Origin: Mycolicibacterium anyangense
Lineage (GTDB): Bacteria > Actinomycetota > Actinomycetes > Mycobacteriales > Mycobacteriaceae
NCBI RefSeq assembly: GCF_010731855.1
Contig: NZ_AP022620.1
Span: 5,580,001-5,644,000, forward strand
Length of the DNA stretch: 64,000 nt
Direction: 5' to 3'
In this document: positions 46,235 through 55,340 of the stretch, one piece after another
Layout: each line of letters begins with the position of its first letter
How positions within the stretch are numbered: the first letter of the stretch is position 1
The notes under the pieces: model-generated
What the model was told of the DNA's origin: nothing
What the model saw: only the letters and a program-made list of their open reading frames with translations
Database searches by the model: none
Position numbers and translations under genes: made by a program

Positions 46235-47660
46235 CGTGGTCGGGAAGCTCATTGAGTAGCGATTGCCAATCCTTCGTGTGTAACGGCAAGTCGTCGCGCG
46301 CGGAGATAGGGGACTGATTCTCGGCTCGAAAGTGCGCCGTCATGAGACGGCCCATCTCGTCGTAATCGAGTTCCCGCGTTTCGGCGAATCCCAGGAAGGT
46401 GACAAAGAATTCGAGCCAGTCACGGTGGCGTGGGTCGTCGGCGCCGGTCCGGGCCACGTCCTCGCCCTGTGGTTGCGGCGCCGTCAGTCGACCCAGCTTG
46501 AAGGCGATCTCGCGGAGGATCGCCGGAGGTGTCTGATGCCATACGAGGTCATCGCTCAAAATCGCACGAACACGCGCGAACGGTACCCATGACGTAGCAA
46601 AGACCGTCGGTTCCACGCTGCCGTCCAGCCAATCTTCCGGACGTGTCTGCGGGACGACGAAGTCGCCGATCATGGTCAGCGACCGGTTGCGGCCAAAGAT
46701 CTGAGTGCCGAATGTCTCGATAAATTCTGAGACGGCGCGGCTGTCATCTTCCGCAGAACTGGACTCTGCTCGTTGGCGGTGCGTCCATCCGCCCGGGTTT
46801 CGGTATTCGACGGACTCGTGCCCTGGCGTGTCGATGATCAGGCTGGGGATGGAATGTTCTTCCGCGAAGGCGATTGACTGCAATGTCCCGAGCGACCCCT
46901 TCTCGGTAACGGTAACGATGGCGCTGGCGTAGTGCATCGGCACCATGACTTGAGTCGTGCGCTGGCCGTCGGACGCACCGATCGGCTTCGGCCATTGTGC
47001 GGTGACGTGCGCACGCATGCCGTGCGTCTCGGCGACGTCTGCAAGCTGCCTCGCCCGGCTCAGCCCGCTCGCCGCCTCATCCGGCTGCAGCAAGCTGCTC
47101 GGCACGTTGATGATGACGTTGGGGATTCCTCGAGTGATAGCCGGCTTCGGTCGCGCCGCAAGTACCGGCAGCGCGATCTTGTGACTGATCGCTCCAGAGA
47201 GAGCGTCGACTGTCTGGTCCAGACTCGCCCGGCGCGCTGTCATGATCTCGGCGATGCGCTCCAAGAGCGAGGCTTTCACGATGATGTCGAGGGCCTTGCA
47301 CAGCACGCACACCAGCCGCTGCACGAGCGATATCTCGTCGATACAGAATCTCGGGGGAGCTGTGTGCCGCGGGTCCTTGGGCTTTCGGCAGGCGTTCTGG
47401 TGCATCACCGCCGCACTAGTGAGCGCGATGGTGGCTATGAACTCTGAGGTCGTGACCGTGCGCAAGAGATGGTGGTCGCAGCATTCCTCGGTACGTTCTA
47501 GAACCTGCTCGGCGAGCGGATATGCCTGAGTCCATAAGGCGAGTTCCGCGGATTCGAGCTCATCGAGCAGCGAGGGTTCGCGCCTGTCGGCGAGGTCCAG
47601 CACGAACGACCACCGGATGAGGTCGCTCAGCGCGTCTTGGGACCAAGGGTGTTCGCGCAT
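46227..47660 (-). CDS. Unknown 477-aa protein with a Rossmann-like central module
   Basis: I do not recognise the family. Residues 1-165 are mostly helical with several Cys (TEECCDHH, RFCIDE, LVCVLC). Residues about 170-290 alternate beta and alpha (NVIINVPSSLL, MRAHVTAQWP, SAIVTVTEKGSLGTLQSI, IPSLIIDTPG). The EKGSLGT loop followed by helix and IPSLII recalls nucleoside deoxyribosyltransferase, SLOG or TIR-like folds that bind or cleave nucleotides. The C-terminal part is helical. It starts right after the stop of the upstream small membrane gene (TGA then ATG). Confidence 0.72.
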   Translation of the reverse strand: MREHPWSQDALSDLIRWSFVLDLADRREPSLLDELESAELALWTQAYPLAEQVLERTEECCDHHLLRTVTTSEFIATIALTSAAVMHQNACRKPKDPRHTAPPRFCIDEISLVQRLVCVLCKALDIIVKASLLERIAEIMTARRASLDQTVDALSGAISHKIALPVLAARPKPAITRGIPNVIINVPSSLLQPDEAASGLSRARQLADVAETHGMRAHVTAQWPKPIGASDGQRTTQVMVPMHYASAIVTVTEKGSLGTLQSIAFAEEHSIPSLIIDTPGHESVEYRNPGGWTHRQRAESSSAEDDSRAVSEFIETFGTQIFGRNRSLTMIGDFVVPQTRPEDWLDGSVEPTVFATSWVPFARVRAILSDDLVWHQTPPAILREIAFKLGRLTAPQPQGEDVARTGADDPRHRDWLEFFVTFLGFAETRELDYDEMGRLMTAHFRAENQSPISARDDLPLHTKDWQSLLNELPDHDE

Positions 47661-48056
47661 TCACTTCTCTTCCTCTTGCCCCGAGTTGCCAGCGTCGGAG
47701 CGACCGCGCTCGGACGAGCCGAAGTAGAACCCAAGCGCCGAACTAACGAGGGCGATCACCGCCGACAGGATCGGATCGAAAAACTCCTTGGCGGTCTGCA
47801 GATTGAGGCCGGTCCAGCGTGACGTGGCTAGGAGCAACGCGACGGCGACGAGCGTGACGTTCAAGGTTCGAACCAACTTGCGGGCCAGTTCGCCGCGGAC
47901 GATTTCACGCTCTTGCTCGATACTGCCGCGCAACTTGGGGATCTTGTCTCGTGCCGAGCCAATGCGTTGCCTGATGGCATCAGACCAAGCACGCCCGCCC
48001 CTAGGTTCGAGGGCGGGCGTGCGCGGCATTTCGTGATCCTTGGGGTCGTCAGTCAT
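47661..48056 (-). CDS. Small two-TM membrane protein
   Basis: The 131-aa protein has a charged N-terminal half (about 1-62) with a possible coiled coil (SIEQEREIVRGELARKLVRTL), two membrane helices (about 64-80 and 92-110, with SAVIALVSSALGFYFGSSE) and an acidic tail. Homology is not recognised. Its stop abuts the start of the 477-aa gene, and the RHH gene is 16 nt upstream, so all belong to one operon. It could be a pore-forming effector or a membrane anchor; neither can be shown. Confidence 0.7.
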   Translation of the reverse strand: MTDDPKDHEMPRTPALEPRGGRAWSDAIRQRIGSARDKIPKLRGSIEQEREIVRGELARKLVRTLNVTLVAVALLLATSRWTGLNLQTAKEFFDPILSAVIALVSSALGFYFGSSERGRSDAGNSGQEEEK

Positions 48057-48072
48057 GGATCCGGTCTTGAGT

Positions 48073-48312
48073 TCAGGTCGAGCTTCTGGCTCGCCCGCCG
48101 ACTTCGACTAGCCGGACCGGAGCCTTCGGGTCCTCGGGGATGAGGCCGACTTCGTTGCCTTCCTTGACCTTGTCGAGGAAGTACTTACGTTGTTCGATCG
48201 CTCGCTTAAGCGACTCGGTCATCGTGGTGCCATCTTCTTCTGCCATCTCTTTGAGCACCTCGACTAGCGCCGGTGAGAGATTCACCGTGAGCTTCTTGCG
48301 TTCGGTGGCCAT
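48073..48312 (-). CDS. Ribbon-helix-helix (CopG-like) regulator
   Basis: The 79-aa protein begins MATERKKLTVNLSPALVEVL, with the beta strand KLTVNLS and two helices (ALVEVLKEMAEED, TMTESLKRAIEQRKYFLDKV) typical of RHH DNA-binding proteins. ATG 48312 is used; the frame extends to 48456 without other support. As the first gene of the operon it probably autoregulates, possibly through the inverted repeat at 48444-48469. Confidence 0.75.
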   Translation of the reverse strand: MATERKKLTVNLSPALVEVLKEMAEEDGTTMTESLKRAIEQRKYFLDKVKEGNEVGLIPEDPKAPVRLVEVGGRARSST

Positions 48313-48443
48313 GAACTCGCTTCCTATGCACGACGTTGGGTTAAGGCACCCGGCTCGGGTGTCGTGCGTGTCCCGTTGCTGATAGTCGGAGAGCCGCGGC
48401 CTCTTGTGGTCGCAACCATATGTTAGATGTGCGTTTGATGTAT

Positions 48444-48469
48444 TGCAACAGTACAACGGATGGGTTGCA
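48444..48469. promoter_or_regulatory. Candidate operator upstream of the RHH operon
   Basis: TGCAAC (48444-48449) and GTTGCA (48464-48469) form an inverted repeat with a 14-nt spacer. It sits in the AT-richer part of the 457-bp gap 48313-48769, which otherwise holds no gene I can support. Confidence 0.4.
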
Positions 48470-48769
48470 TCTGTAAATCATACGGCATGAGTACGGCACA
48501 CATACGTCTTTCAGCTGTACGAAGCGATCGCTGCGGTAGCGCGACCATCCCCGGGCATCGATCGTCGTTCACCCAGGGAGTGCCGACCGATTCGCGTGCG
48601 GCTTGGAGGACCGGTAATTGCAACGCGGCTCCGAAATTGAAGGCCTACCGGGCTTATCCACGGCCGCGTGGCCGTCGGTTGTGGCTGTAGCCTGCACTGT
48701 TGACGGTCGTCAATGAACCGTGCGCCCTGAGCGCCTCGTGGGTCGTTGAGGCGAGTCGCTGACTCGTGG

Positions 48770-49102
48770 TCAGGCGGTCAATTCGACAGTGTCATCACCG
48801 AACTCGGCGACGATGCGCAGCTGCCCACCCAGCGCGGCGACGTACGCCTGAAGCGTGCCCAGCTCGGTGTGCGACAAGTCGCCGCTCTCCAGCTTCGAAA
48901 CGCGGGCCTGAGAGACGCCCATGAGAGCCGCGACGTCGGCTTGGCGGGAGTGCCCCAGCGCCTTACGGATCTCGGCCAGACGGTGCGCCTGGACGGCCTC
49001 ACGCATCTCCTCACGCGCAGCGCTGGCTCGCTCGGCATCGAGTGCACCCTGCGCGATCGCGTCCGCGCGGATGTCTCGCCAGTTGCGCGCAATCGTCATC
49101 AC
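48770..49102 (-). CDS. XRE-family antitoxin (HigA-like)
   Basis: The 110-aa protein has an N-terminal helix (MMTIARNWRDIRADAI) and an XRE helix-turn-helix (RQADVAALMGVSQARVSKLES, about 52-72), then TLQAYVAALGGQLRIVAEFGD, typical of HigA antitoxins of toxin-first pairs. GTG 49102 overlaps the toxin stop (GTGA); ATG 49099 is next in frame. It is intact although its partner toxin is frameshifted. Confidence 0.85.
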   Translation of the reverse strand: MMTIARNWRDIRADAIAQGALDAERASAAREEMREAVQAHRLAEIRKALGHSRQADVAALMGVSQARVSKLESGDLSHTELGTLQAYVAALGGQLRIVAEFGDDTVELTA

Positions 49103-49453
49103 CCTCCGTGCTCGGTCGCCAGCCAGCTCTCGAAGCGCGCGTCCGCGATCGGAATGTTCCTGTCGTACCAGCGCTTCCAGTCGCCTGCCTTATCGCCGCC
49201 CAGCAGCAGGATCGCCTGCCGGGCCGGGTCGAAGATGAACAGGACGCGGACGCTGGTCCCGGCCGGGCGCAGCTCCCTTCATGCTGTGAAACCTCGAGCC
49301 GTTCACCTTGTCAACGATCGGCCGGCCCAATGTCGGCCCCTCCAGCTCCAACAGGTCGAGGGCGCCGGTGACCGCCGCGATCGCGTCCCTGTCGAGCGAG
49401 AAGAACCACTGTTCGACCTCGTCGAGCAGGATCACGTCCCAACGCTTCGACAC
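49099..49453 (-). pseudogene. HigB/Gp49-like (DUF891) toxin, frameshifted
   Basis: Reading from GTG 49453, the frame gives MSKRWDVILLDEVEQWF and on to SRFHSMK, then changes frame. Deleting one base of the CCC run at 49275-49277 (plus strand) restores ELRPAGTSVRVLFIFDP and on to DWKRWYDRNIPIADARF, a typical HigB mRNA-interferase sequence of 117 aa ending exactly in the GTGA overlap with the antitoxin. As written, the toxin lacks its functional C-terminal half and continues as unrelated residues. A sequencing error is possible but cannot be judged here. Confidence 0.85.
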
Positions 49454-49456
49454 CAG

Positions 49457-49474
49457 TATAACCTCTACGTTATA
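49457..49474. promoter_or_regulatory. Palindromic operator/promoter of the toxin-antitoxin pair
   Basis: TATAAC (49457-49462) and GTTATA (49469-49474) are perfect arms with a 6-nt spacer, only 3 nt upstream of the toxin start. Both arms offer -10-like hexamers, so binding would block transcription. The site overlaps the integrase stop codon (49465-49467). Confidence 0.6.
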
Positions 49475-50823
49475 TCGTGCGGCGGGAGATTCGCCGGAGC
49501 ATCGTCGCCGCCGGTCCAGCTGTCACCGAGCAAGAACGAGGCGGCTTGCTCGGCCGCTTCGCTGTCGTCGGTGTCGAGGACGTGGGCATAGGTCTCCAGG
49601 AAGAAGCCGATGTTCGCGTGACCGATGCGCTCGCTGACGATCTTCGGGCTCACCCCGGCCCGCAGCGCGCCCGTGGCATACGTGTGGCGCAGATCGTGAA
49701 ACGTGATGCGGGACAACCCAGCCCTGGCCGTCAGACGTTCGAAGCGCTGGCGGATCGAATCCGGATGGGGAGGACGGCCGTCGGGGTAGGTGAACACGAA
49801 GTCACCCGGGTGGTAGGCGTCGCCGAAGAACTCCCGCTCGGTGTCCTGTTGGGCACGCCAGCGCCGCAGGGCACCGACCGTGGTCTTGTCGATGGAGATG
49901 GTCTGGTCGGCGTTGCGGGTCTTGCCCCCGGCCTTATCGACGACCTGGCCACCGACGACCACCCGGTTGTCGTGCACGGTCACCTTTCCGGCATCGAGAT
50001 CGACCGCCGACCATTTGAGTCCGCAGATCTGGCCTCGCCGTATCCCGGTGGTCAACTCCAGGAGGAACAGCGCCGCGAAGCGGTCCTCGCGTGCTGAGGC
50101 CAGGAAGGTCCGGATCTCCTCGGGTTTCCACACGTGCCGGCGGGTTCGTGGGTTACGGGGCGGCTTGACGTTGCTCGCCGGGTTCTCGGAGATGTACTTC
50201 CAGGCGACGGCATCGGCGAGTGCCCGGTGCAAGAACGAATGAATGTTGCGGACAGTCTTGGGGGCCAGCCCCTGCGTGAGGGTCCGGGGAGTCAGGCCCG
50301 CCTTATAGCGCCGGACGGCGTCACGCGAGGCGTGGATCGAGGTGCCGCACGCCGTGGACAGCTCGCGAGGTGTCGGCGGCGGCTTGCCGCTGGCGATCAG
50401 CTTCGCCCAATGCGTGTACATCACCGCATCGTTGTTCGGTTTCACCCGGCCCTTCGCCAACAGCATCGCGTAAAACCTCAGCAGCACCGGCTCATTGAGC
50501 GCCTGGAGACGTTCCCCGCCGATGTGGGGGATCACGTACCACCGGGCATAGTCGCTCCAACTGCGCCACGTGGAGGCGTCAAGCGCCGGCTGGACCGCCG
50601 TAAGCCAATCGGTGACGAACTCGCCGACTGTCTGTTGCGACGGCCGCACGATCCGGTTGCGGTCGGCATCGCGCATCGCCTCGCGGCAGGCCTCCCACGC
50701 ATCACGCTCGGTGTCGTAGCCGCCCTTGGTCACCCACGGGAACTGGCCGGTCGAGGGATCGCGCTGCGGCACCCGAAACTTGTAGTACCACTTCGCGCCT
50801 CGCCGATATACCGAGCCCTTCAT
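49465..50823 (-). CDS. int: Tyrosine site-specific integrase
   Basis: The 452-aa protein has an N-terminal arm-binding-like region (GSVYRRGAKWYYKFRVP), a core-binding SAM-like domain (about 65-215, with a longer than usual insert) and a catalytic domain with R in ELTTGIRRGQICGL, HxxR in FHDLRHTYATGALRAG, and H/Y in GHANIGFFLETYAHV. It catalyses integration at the tRNA-fMet site. ATG 50823 shares its A with the excisionase stop (TGATG); a GTG at 50826 is also in frame. Confidence 0.93.
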   Translation of the reverse strand: MKGSVYRRGAKWYYKFRVPQRDPSTGQFPWVTKGGYDTERDAWEACREAMRDADRNRIVRPSQQTVGEFVTDWLTAVQPALDASTWRSWSDYARWYVIPHIGGERLQALNEPVLLRFYAMLLAKGRVKPNNDAVMYTHWAKLIASGKPPPTPRELSTACGTSIHASRDAVRRYKAGLTPRTLTQGLAPKTVRNIHSFLHRALADAVAWKYISENPASNVKPPRNPRTRRHVWKPEEIRTFLASAREDRFAALFLLELTTGIRRGQICGLKWSAVDLDAGKVTVHDNRVVVGGQVVDKAGGKTRNADQTISIDKTTVGALRRWRAQQDTEREFFGDAYHPGDFVFTYPDGRPPHPDSIRQRFERLTARAGLSRITFHDLRHTYATGALRAGVSPKIVSERIGHANIGFFLETYAHVLDTDDSEAAEQAASFLLGDSWTGGDDAPANLPPHDIT

Positions 50824-50990
50824 CACTCTCCCAAGTCGCGCAGGCCTGCGGTTACCACGTAGATGCGTCCGCCGAGCCGACGGACCGGCAACTCGCCAGA
50901 GTGGACGAGCCGGTAGGCCGCGGCACGGCTGATTCCCAGAAGCTTCGCCGCGTGCGGTACAGCGAGGAGCAGGGGTAGATCGTTGAACAC
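50823..50990 (-). CDS. xis: Excisionase / recombination directionality factor (55 aa)
   Basis: This 55-aa protein runs from GTG 50990 with GGAAGA upstream. VPHAAKLLGISRAAAYRLVH is a MerR/excisionase-type helix-turn-helix, followed by a basic wing ELPVRRLGGRIYV. Short proteins of this type direct excision by bending attachment-site DNA. It is translationally coupled to the integrase through TGATG. Confidence 0.83.
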   Translation of the reverse strand: MFNDLPLLLAVPHAAKLLGISRAAAYRLVHSGELPVRRLGGRIYVVTAGLRDLGE

Positions 50991-51998
50991 GTTATCTTCC
51001 AATGTAATTCACCACCTCTCACTGTGTCGATCGATTGAGAAGGAACCTTGGCAGCTGTGGATGGTCCGCGAGTTGGTGACGGGCCGCGGCTGACGGTCGC
51101 GAGGCTGGTCCTGCCGAGTTGAGGAGCGCCACGTTCCGTGGCGTGAAGTGGACCTCGCAGTCACCGGCATAACTGACAGCTAAATGCGCTCGGCACCGCT
51201 ATGCGACGGTCAAATGAAATCGATTCGCAACTCACGAATTGCCGGAATTTAGCCTGAGACGCAACGGAACTCTATGTAAGAGGTTTTCGATCGACTCGGG
51301 TCAAATCGCGTCGTTCTTTTTCGGTCGGCGTCAGGCCACCGACTGCGAAACCGATAGCGGATCCGCTCGATCGCCAATTGCCACGGATGCGGAAGATGTT
51401 CGAGTGCGCGTATGCCGACGCATTCTGCGTCAGCATCGACATGCCACCGAAGTGCTGGAGCGGTCCCTGGCTGTAGGTCAGCATGGCGAAGTCGCTGACC
51501 GCTGTCTGGGCCGCTCGTCGGCTCCTGTGACCTCAGGGGTCCAGGTGTACGTGGTTCCGCACTCTGATGCGTCGCCGGTTGTCACCTCTGGCGCGGTGTG
51601 CGCCGCCTACATGCTCCCCTTGGCCGTCCTTCGGCGGAACGCTTAGTCGACTCGACGGTCTCGTACCGGCTTTCGTCAATTCTCTGCAACCCGTTCGGCG
51701 CGAGTAGCGCATCCGGGCGCGCTGACGTTCGACGCCGCGGCACCACCTCACGCACACCCTACGACTGCCTTCGCCCACACGTTCACTACGTCCCTGTAGT
51801 CTCAAGCATCTCAACACATTCCGTCTGATACCGCTGTGTCTCCAAACAGATTGTCTGACAGAGCAACTCATAGAAACTCACCTGATTTTCCTATGGCACA
51901 TTTGCACAGGGATGTGCGAGATTGGCGGTAGCGAACGTTGCGTTCGCCACCTGGCGGCTTTGAGCCCCGGGCGATCTCGGGCCCAGGCGGTGATCGAC
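50991..51998. other. 1-kb non-coding control region, likely origin of transfer
   Basis: This is the divergent space between xis-int and the relaxase. No reading frame has convincing coding character, although a 70-codon minus-strand frame (51272-51484) looks protein-like. MobF oriT sites normally lie just upstream of the relaxase gene, so oriT is expected here. I see AT-rich patches near 51000-51040 and 51210-51250 but no dyad strong enough to name. Confidence 0.4.
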
Positions 51999-54773
51999 AT
52001 GCTCACGATTGCCAAGCTGTCGGCCTGGTCGATCAACTACTACAACGACACCGTCCGCGCCGCAGCCGATGCCCAGAAAGCCAGCGGCGGATTGGGGGAG
52101 TACTACACCGAACACGACACCCGCGCCCCCGTGTGGCTGTGCGCCGGCGACGCCCGCCGCGCCGCGGAACTGGTCGGATTATCGGACCTCGAACGGGTAG
52201 GCGGCGAGGCAGAAACCGATGTCGTCGAGCGGTGGTTGGTCGGCGGAGAATCGCCCAACGGCGCGTCGGGTCGCGGGTTCCGAAGCGACAGTGTGCATGG
52301 CTTCGATCTGACGTTCTGTGCGCCGAAGTCGGTGTCGCTGATCCGCGCAATCCGAGCCGACGACGTCACCGATAAAGCGATCGCGGACGCCCACGCGACC
52401 GCGATCGCCGAAGCGGTGGAATACCTTGCGACCCACGCCGGATACACCCGCGTGCACAACCCGGCGACGCGGGAGAAGGACCTCGTGCGGCTACCTGGTT
52501 TAGTGGCGGTCGCCTACCAGCACGAGACCTCCCGGGCGGGTGATCCGCACCTGCATACTCACGTCATCGTGCCCAACCGCCAAGCCCGCGACGACGGTCG
52601 ATTGGTGTCGATCGACGGCACGTCGCTGTATCACGAAGCAAAGGCCGCGGGCGTCATCTATCAGGCGACGCTGCGCCGCGAACTACACCGATCCCTGGGT
52701 TACGAATGGCTACCCGTTGACCCGTCAACGGGCATGGCCGAAGTCGCCGGCATCGACCCGAACAGCATCAGCGCGTGGTCGCAACGGTCCTCCCAATTAC
52801 GCGAGTGGGCAGCCGGAAACCTTGCGATGAACGAAGGCGGTGAGCCGTCCGCAGCGCAGCTTGCGGCAGCTCAAAAAGCCACCCGCCCAGGCAAGCCCGA
52901 ACAACTCGGCTGGACAGAGCTGCGGGCCGGATGGCGCACCGACAAGCGCGGTGTCGGCATCGATTCGGCGGCGCACCGCAGTGCCCGTCGTGACCGGCTC
53001 GCGGCGAGCGGGCCGCGGTTCGACCGGCACCGGATCGCCGACGCCGCTGCCACGATCGAGAAGGCTGGGTTTACACGCGCTGACCTCGTGGAGGTCATCG
53101 GCGCCCAACTTCCCATCGATACCGCACGCTCGCCGCGCGAGCTCGTCGAGGAAGCCGTCGACGACATCGCCGTACGGCTGACCGCGCCACGCGAAGCGCA
53201 TCAAAGAGAGGGACATGAGCGGTTCACCCTCGAGCTGATCCTGGCCGAAGAAGCCGCGGTGCTCGATCTCGTCGACGCACACGATCCGCGGTCAATCCTG
53301 TGGGGTCTGCCCAGCGACCTCGACGGTTTGTCGCCGGATCAACAACGCGCGGTGGAAAACATCGCTGTCTCGCCGTGGTTGGTGCAACCACTGAGCGCCC
53401 CTGCCGGAGCGGGCAAGACCACCTCCATGCGGGCGCTGGCGGCGATGGCGCGTCGCCGCCGTGATGGCCGAGTCATCGTGTTGGCGCCGACGGGTAATGC
53501 GGTGGATGTCGCGGTCCGCGAAGGCGCCGGCGATACCGGTTACACCATCGCCAAAGCACTCCGCGACATCGACAACCACAGCCTGAACCTCAGCCACACC
53601 GATCTAGTGATCGTCGATGAGGCGGGCATGGTGGGCACCGACGATCTACGCCGCCTCCTCACTGCCACCACGACAGCGGGAGCCAAAACGGTCCTGGTCG
53701 GCGATCAACACCAGCTGGCGCCGGTCAAGGCCCGCGGCGGCATGTTCGCCCAACTCTGCACCGACCTGCCCTGGACGCAGAAGTTGTCCGAAGTGTGGCG
53801 GATGCGGAACCCAGAGGAGCGCAGCGCTTCGCTTGCGTTGCGTGATGGGGGACCGGCGCCGGTGCGTCGCGCGATCGAGTGGTACCGCAAGAACAATCGC
53901 CTGCACGCTGGAGACGAAATCGCTATGGCCACAGAGGCTCTGGTGGCCTACCGGCGTGACAGCGCAGCGGGCAAGGACAGCTTGCTCGTTTGCGATGCCA
54001 AGGAGATGGCCGACGCCCTGAACCAACGCATCCACAACGAGACCATCGACCCAGACACGCCAGCAGTGACCGCTGCACGGGGACATCGAATCGCCGACGG
54101 CGACCTGATCATCAGCCGCCACAACGACCCGTCCATCACCGTCTTACACCCCACCGAAAGGATCCAGCACGCAGACCCGGTGCGCAACGGAAACCGCTGG
54201 CGCGTCTACGCCATCGACCCTGACAGTCAGCGCATCGCCGCCCGCCGCCTCAGCGACGGCGCCCGCGCCTCCTTCGCCGGCGACTACCTGCGCGACCACA
54301 TCACCTATGGCTACGCCGTCACTGTCCACTCCGCACAAGGTGCCACCACGGACACCACGCACGCGGTGCTGAGCGAAAACACTCCTCGTGCAATGTTCTA
54401 CGTCGCCATGAGCCGAGGACGGCAGGCCAACACCGCCTATCTCGCTCAGCGGAGGCTGCGTGATGATGGCGGACGGGACCTCGGGACCGAACCGTCGGCC
54501 GGGTTGAGGTGTGCCGTGGACCTCGCCCGCTCGATCGTCGGCAACGACGAAAGGCAGGCTCGTACTGCGCATGACATCGTCGAAGGCGTAGGCGTCAATG
54601 CAGCTGGGAACGAGCGTGTTTGGGCACTGTGGGGCCATCGACTGCGCCGCATCGCTAAGCGAAGAGCGGATCACTCAGAGTGGGAATGCATGTCGGGGCG
54701 AGTTACGACGCAACTTGAGCGGGACGTGGGCGGTACGGAACATCGCGAGCGCATCCGCGAAGTTGGCCTATAG
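51999..54773 (+). CDS. MobF-family relaxase-helicase (TraA/TrwC-like)
   Basis: The 924-aa protein begins [17 protein letters not shown], the MobF N-terminus with the catalytic tyrosine pair. The three-His metal site is [19 protein letters not shown] (about 175-193). A SF1 helicase follows: [11 protein letters not shown] (about 468), [11 protein letters not shown] (motif II), [14 protein letters not shown] (motif III), [16 protein letters not shown] and [13 protein letters not shown] (motifs V/VI). It nicks oriT and unwinds DNA for transfer. GTG 51990 is an alternative start. It ends about 110 residues after motif VI, short for the family. Confidence 0.9.
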   Translation: MLTIAKLSAWSINYYNDTVRAAADAQKASGGLGEYYTEHDTRAPVWLCAGDARRAAELVGLSDLERVGGEAETDVVERWLVGGESPNGASGRGFRSDSVHGFDLTFCAPKSVSLIRAIRADDVTDKAIADAHATAIAEAVEYLATHAGYTRVHNPATREKDLVRLPGLVAVAYQHETSRAGDPHLHTHVIVPNRQARDDGRLVSIDGTSLYHEAKAAGVIYQATLRRELHRSLGYEWLPVDPSTGMAEVAGIDPNSISAWSQRSSQLREWAAGNLAMNEGGEPSAAQLAAAQKATRPGKPEQLGWTELRAGWRTDKRGVGIDSAAHRSARRDRLAASGPRFDRHRIADAAATIEKAGFTRADLVEVIGAQLPIDTARSPRELVEEAVDDIAVRLTAPREAHQREGHERFTLELILAEEAAVLDLVDAHDPRSILWGLPSDLDGLSPDQQRAVENIAVSPWLVQPLSAPAGAGKTTSMRALAAMARRRRDGRVIVLAPTGNAVDVAVREGAGDTGYTIAKALRDIDNHSLNLSHTDLVIVDEAGMVGTDDLRRLLTATTTAGAKTVLVGDQHQLAPVKARGGMFAQLCTDLPWTQKLSEVWRMRNPEERSASLALRDGGPAPVRRAIEWYRKNNRLHAGDEIAMATEALVAYRRDSAAGKDSLLVCDAKEMADALNQRIHNETIDPDTPAVTAARGHRIADGDLIISRHNDPSITVLHPTERIQHADPVRNGNRWRVYAIDPDSQRIAARRLSDGARASFAGDYLRDHITYGYAVTVHSAQGATTDTTHAVLSENTPRAMFYVAMSRGRQANTAYLAQRRLRDDGGRDLGTEPSAGLRCAVDLARSIVGNDERQARTAHDIVEGVGVNAAGNERVWALWGHRLRRIAKRRADHSEWECMSGRVTTQLERDVGGTEHRERIREVGL

Positions 54774-54828
54774 GATGCACATGGTTCTTCACACTTGTTC
54801 TCGGGGACATCACTCGCATACTGGTTGT

Positions 54829-55047
54829 ATGGATGAGAATGAAGAAAAGTCACTGGACATCATGGTCGAGAGCCTCCTAGGTCAAATCGACATGAACGGC
54901 CCGCAGATGCAGGTTGTTGCCAAGACTGGCGACGCGAAAGCATTGATTCCGTTGGTCTTCACGATGGGACACACCATTGAGGCGCTCTACCGTGAGATTG
55001 GCCGCCTCGACGCTCGAGTTAAAGCCCTTGAAAGCGGCAATCGCTAA
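54829..55047 (+). CDS. Small helical protein of unknown function
   Basis: The 72-aa protein is predicted to be helical with a C-terminal coiled coil (TIEALYREIGRLDARVKALE) and an acidic N-terminus (MDENEEKSLDIM). It lies 55 nt downstream of the relaxase on the same strand and may be expressed with it. ATG 54781 would add 16 residues rich in His and Cys. I do not recognise a family. The following 293 bp (55048-55340) hold nothing clear. Confidence 0.5.
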   Translation: MDENEEKSLDIMVESLLGQIDMNGPQMQVVAKTGDAKALIPLVFTMGHTIEALYREIGRLDARVKALESGNR

Positions 55048-55340
55048 GAGCGGTTTCCCACACTGATGCAATGATGTGGAAGCGGTGTTAAGTCCTAGTG
55101 CGGCTTTCCGTGGCGGCTCAGCTCGTCCGTTAGCGACCTCAGGGGCCCTAGTCTCGCCGCGCGACATTCCTGCTGTGCTGCACGCGAGCCGCTCAATCAT
55201 AGCCTAACTGGCTGAACGCCAATTCGGCGAGGCCTTCACCCCAGCAACTACCAATCAGCATGCGTAGGACCAAATTTCGATTAGCCGAAGGCACGTAGAG
55301 CACAGTACTAGCGGCTCGGACCGAAAGGACAAACTGCGAC

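Noticed and set aside
48460..48690. 76-codon plus-strand frame between the RHH operon and the toxin-antitoxin pair
   Set aside because: Arg/Ser-rich, no ribosome-binding site, overlaps the candidate operator; probably non-coding.
51272..51484. 70-codon minus-strand frame (LTYSQGPLQHFGGMSMLT) in the pre-relaxase region
   Set aside because: The composition looks protein-like, but there is no ribosome-binding site, no recognised family, and a stop lies shortly upstream; it may be a gene remnant.
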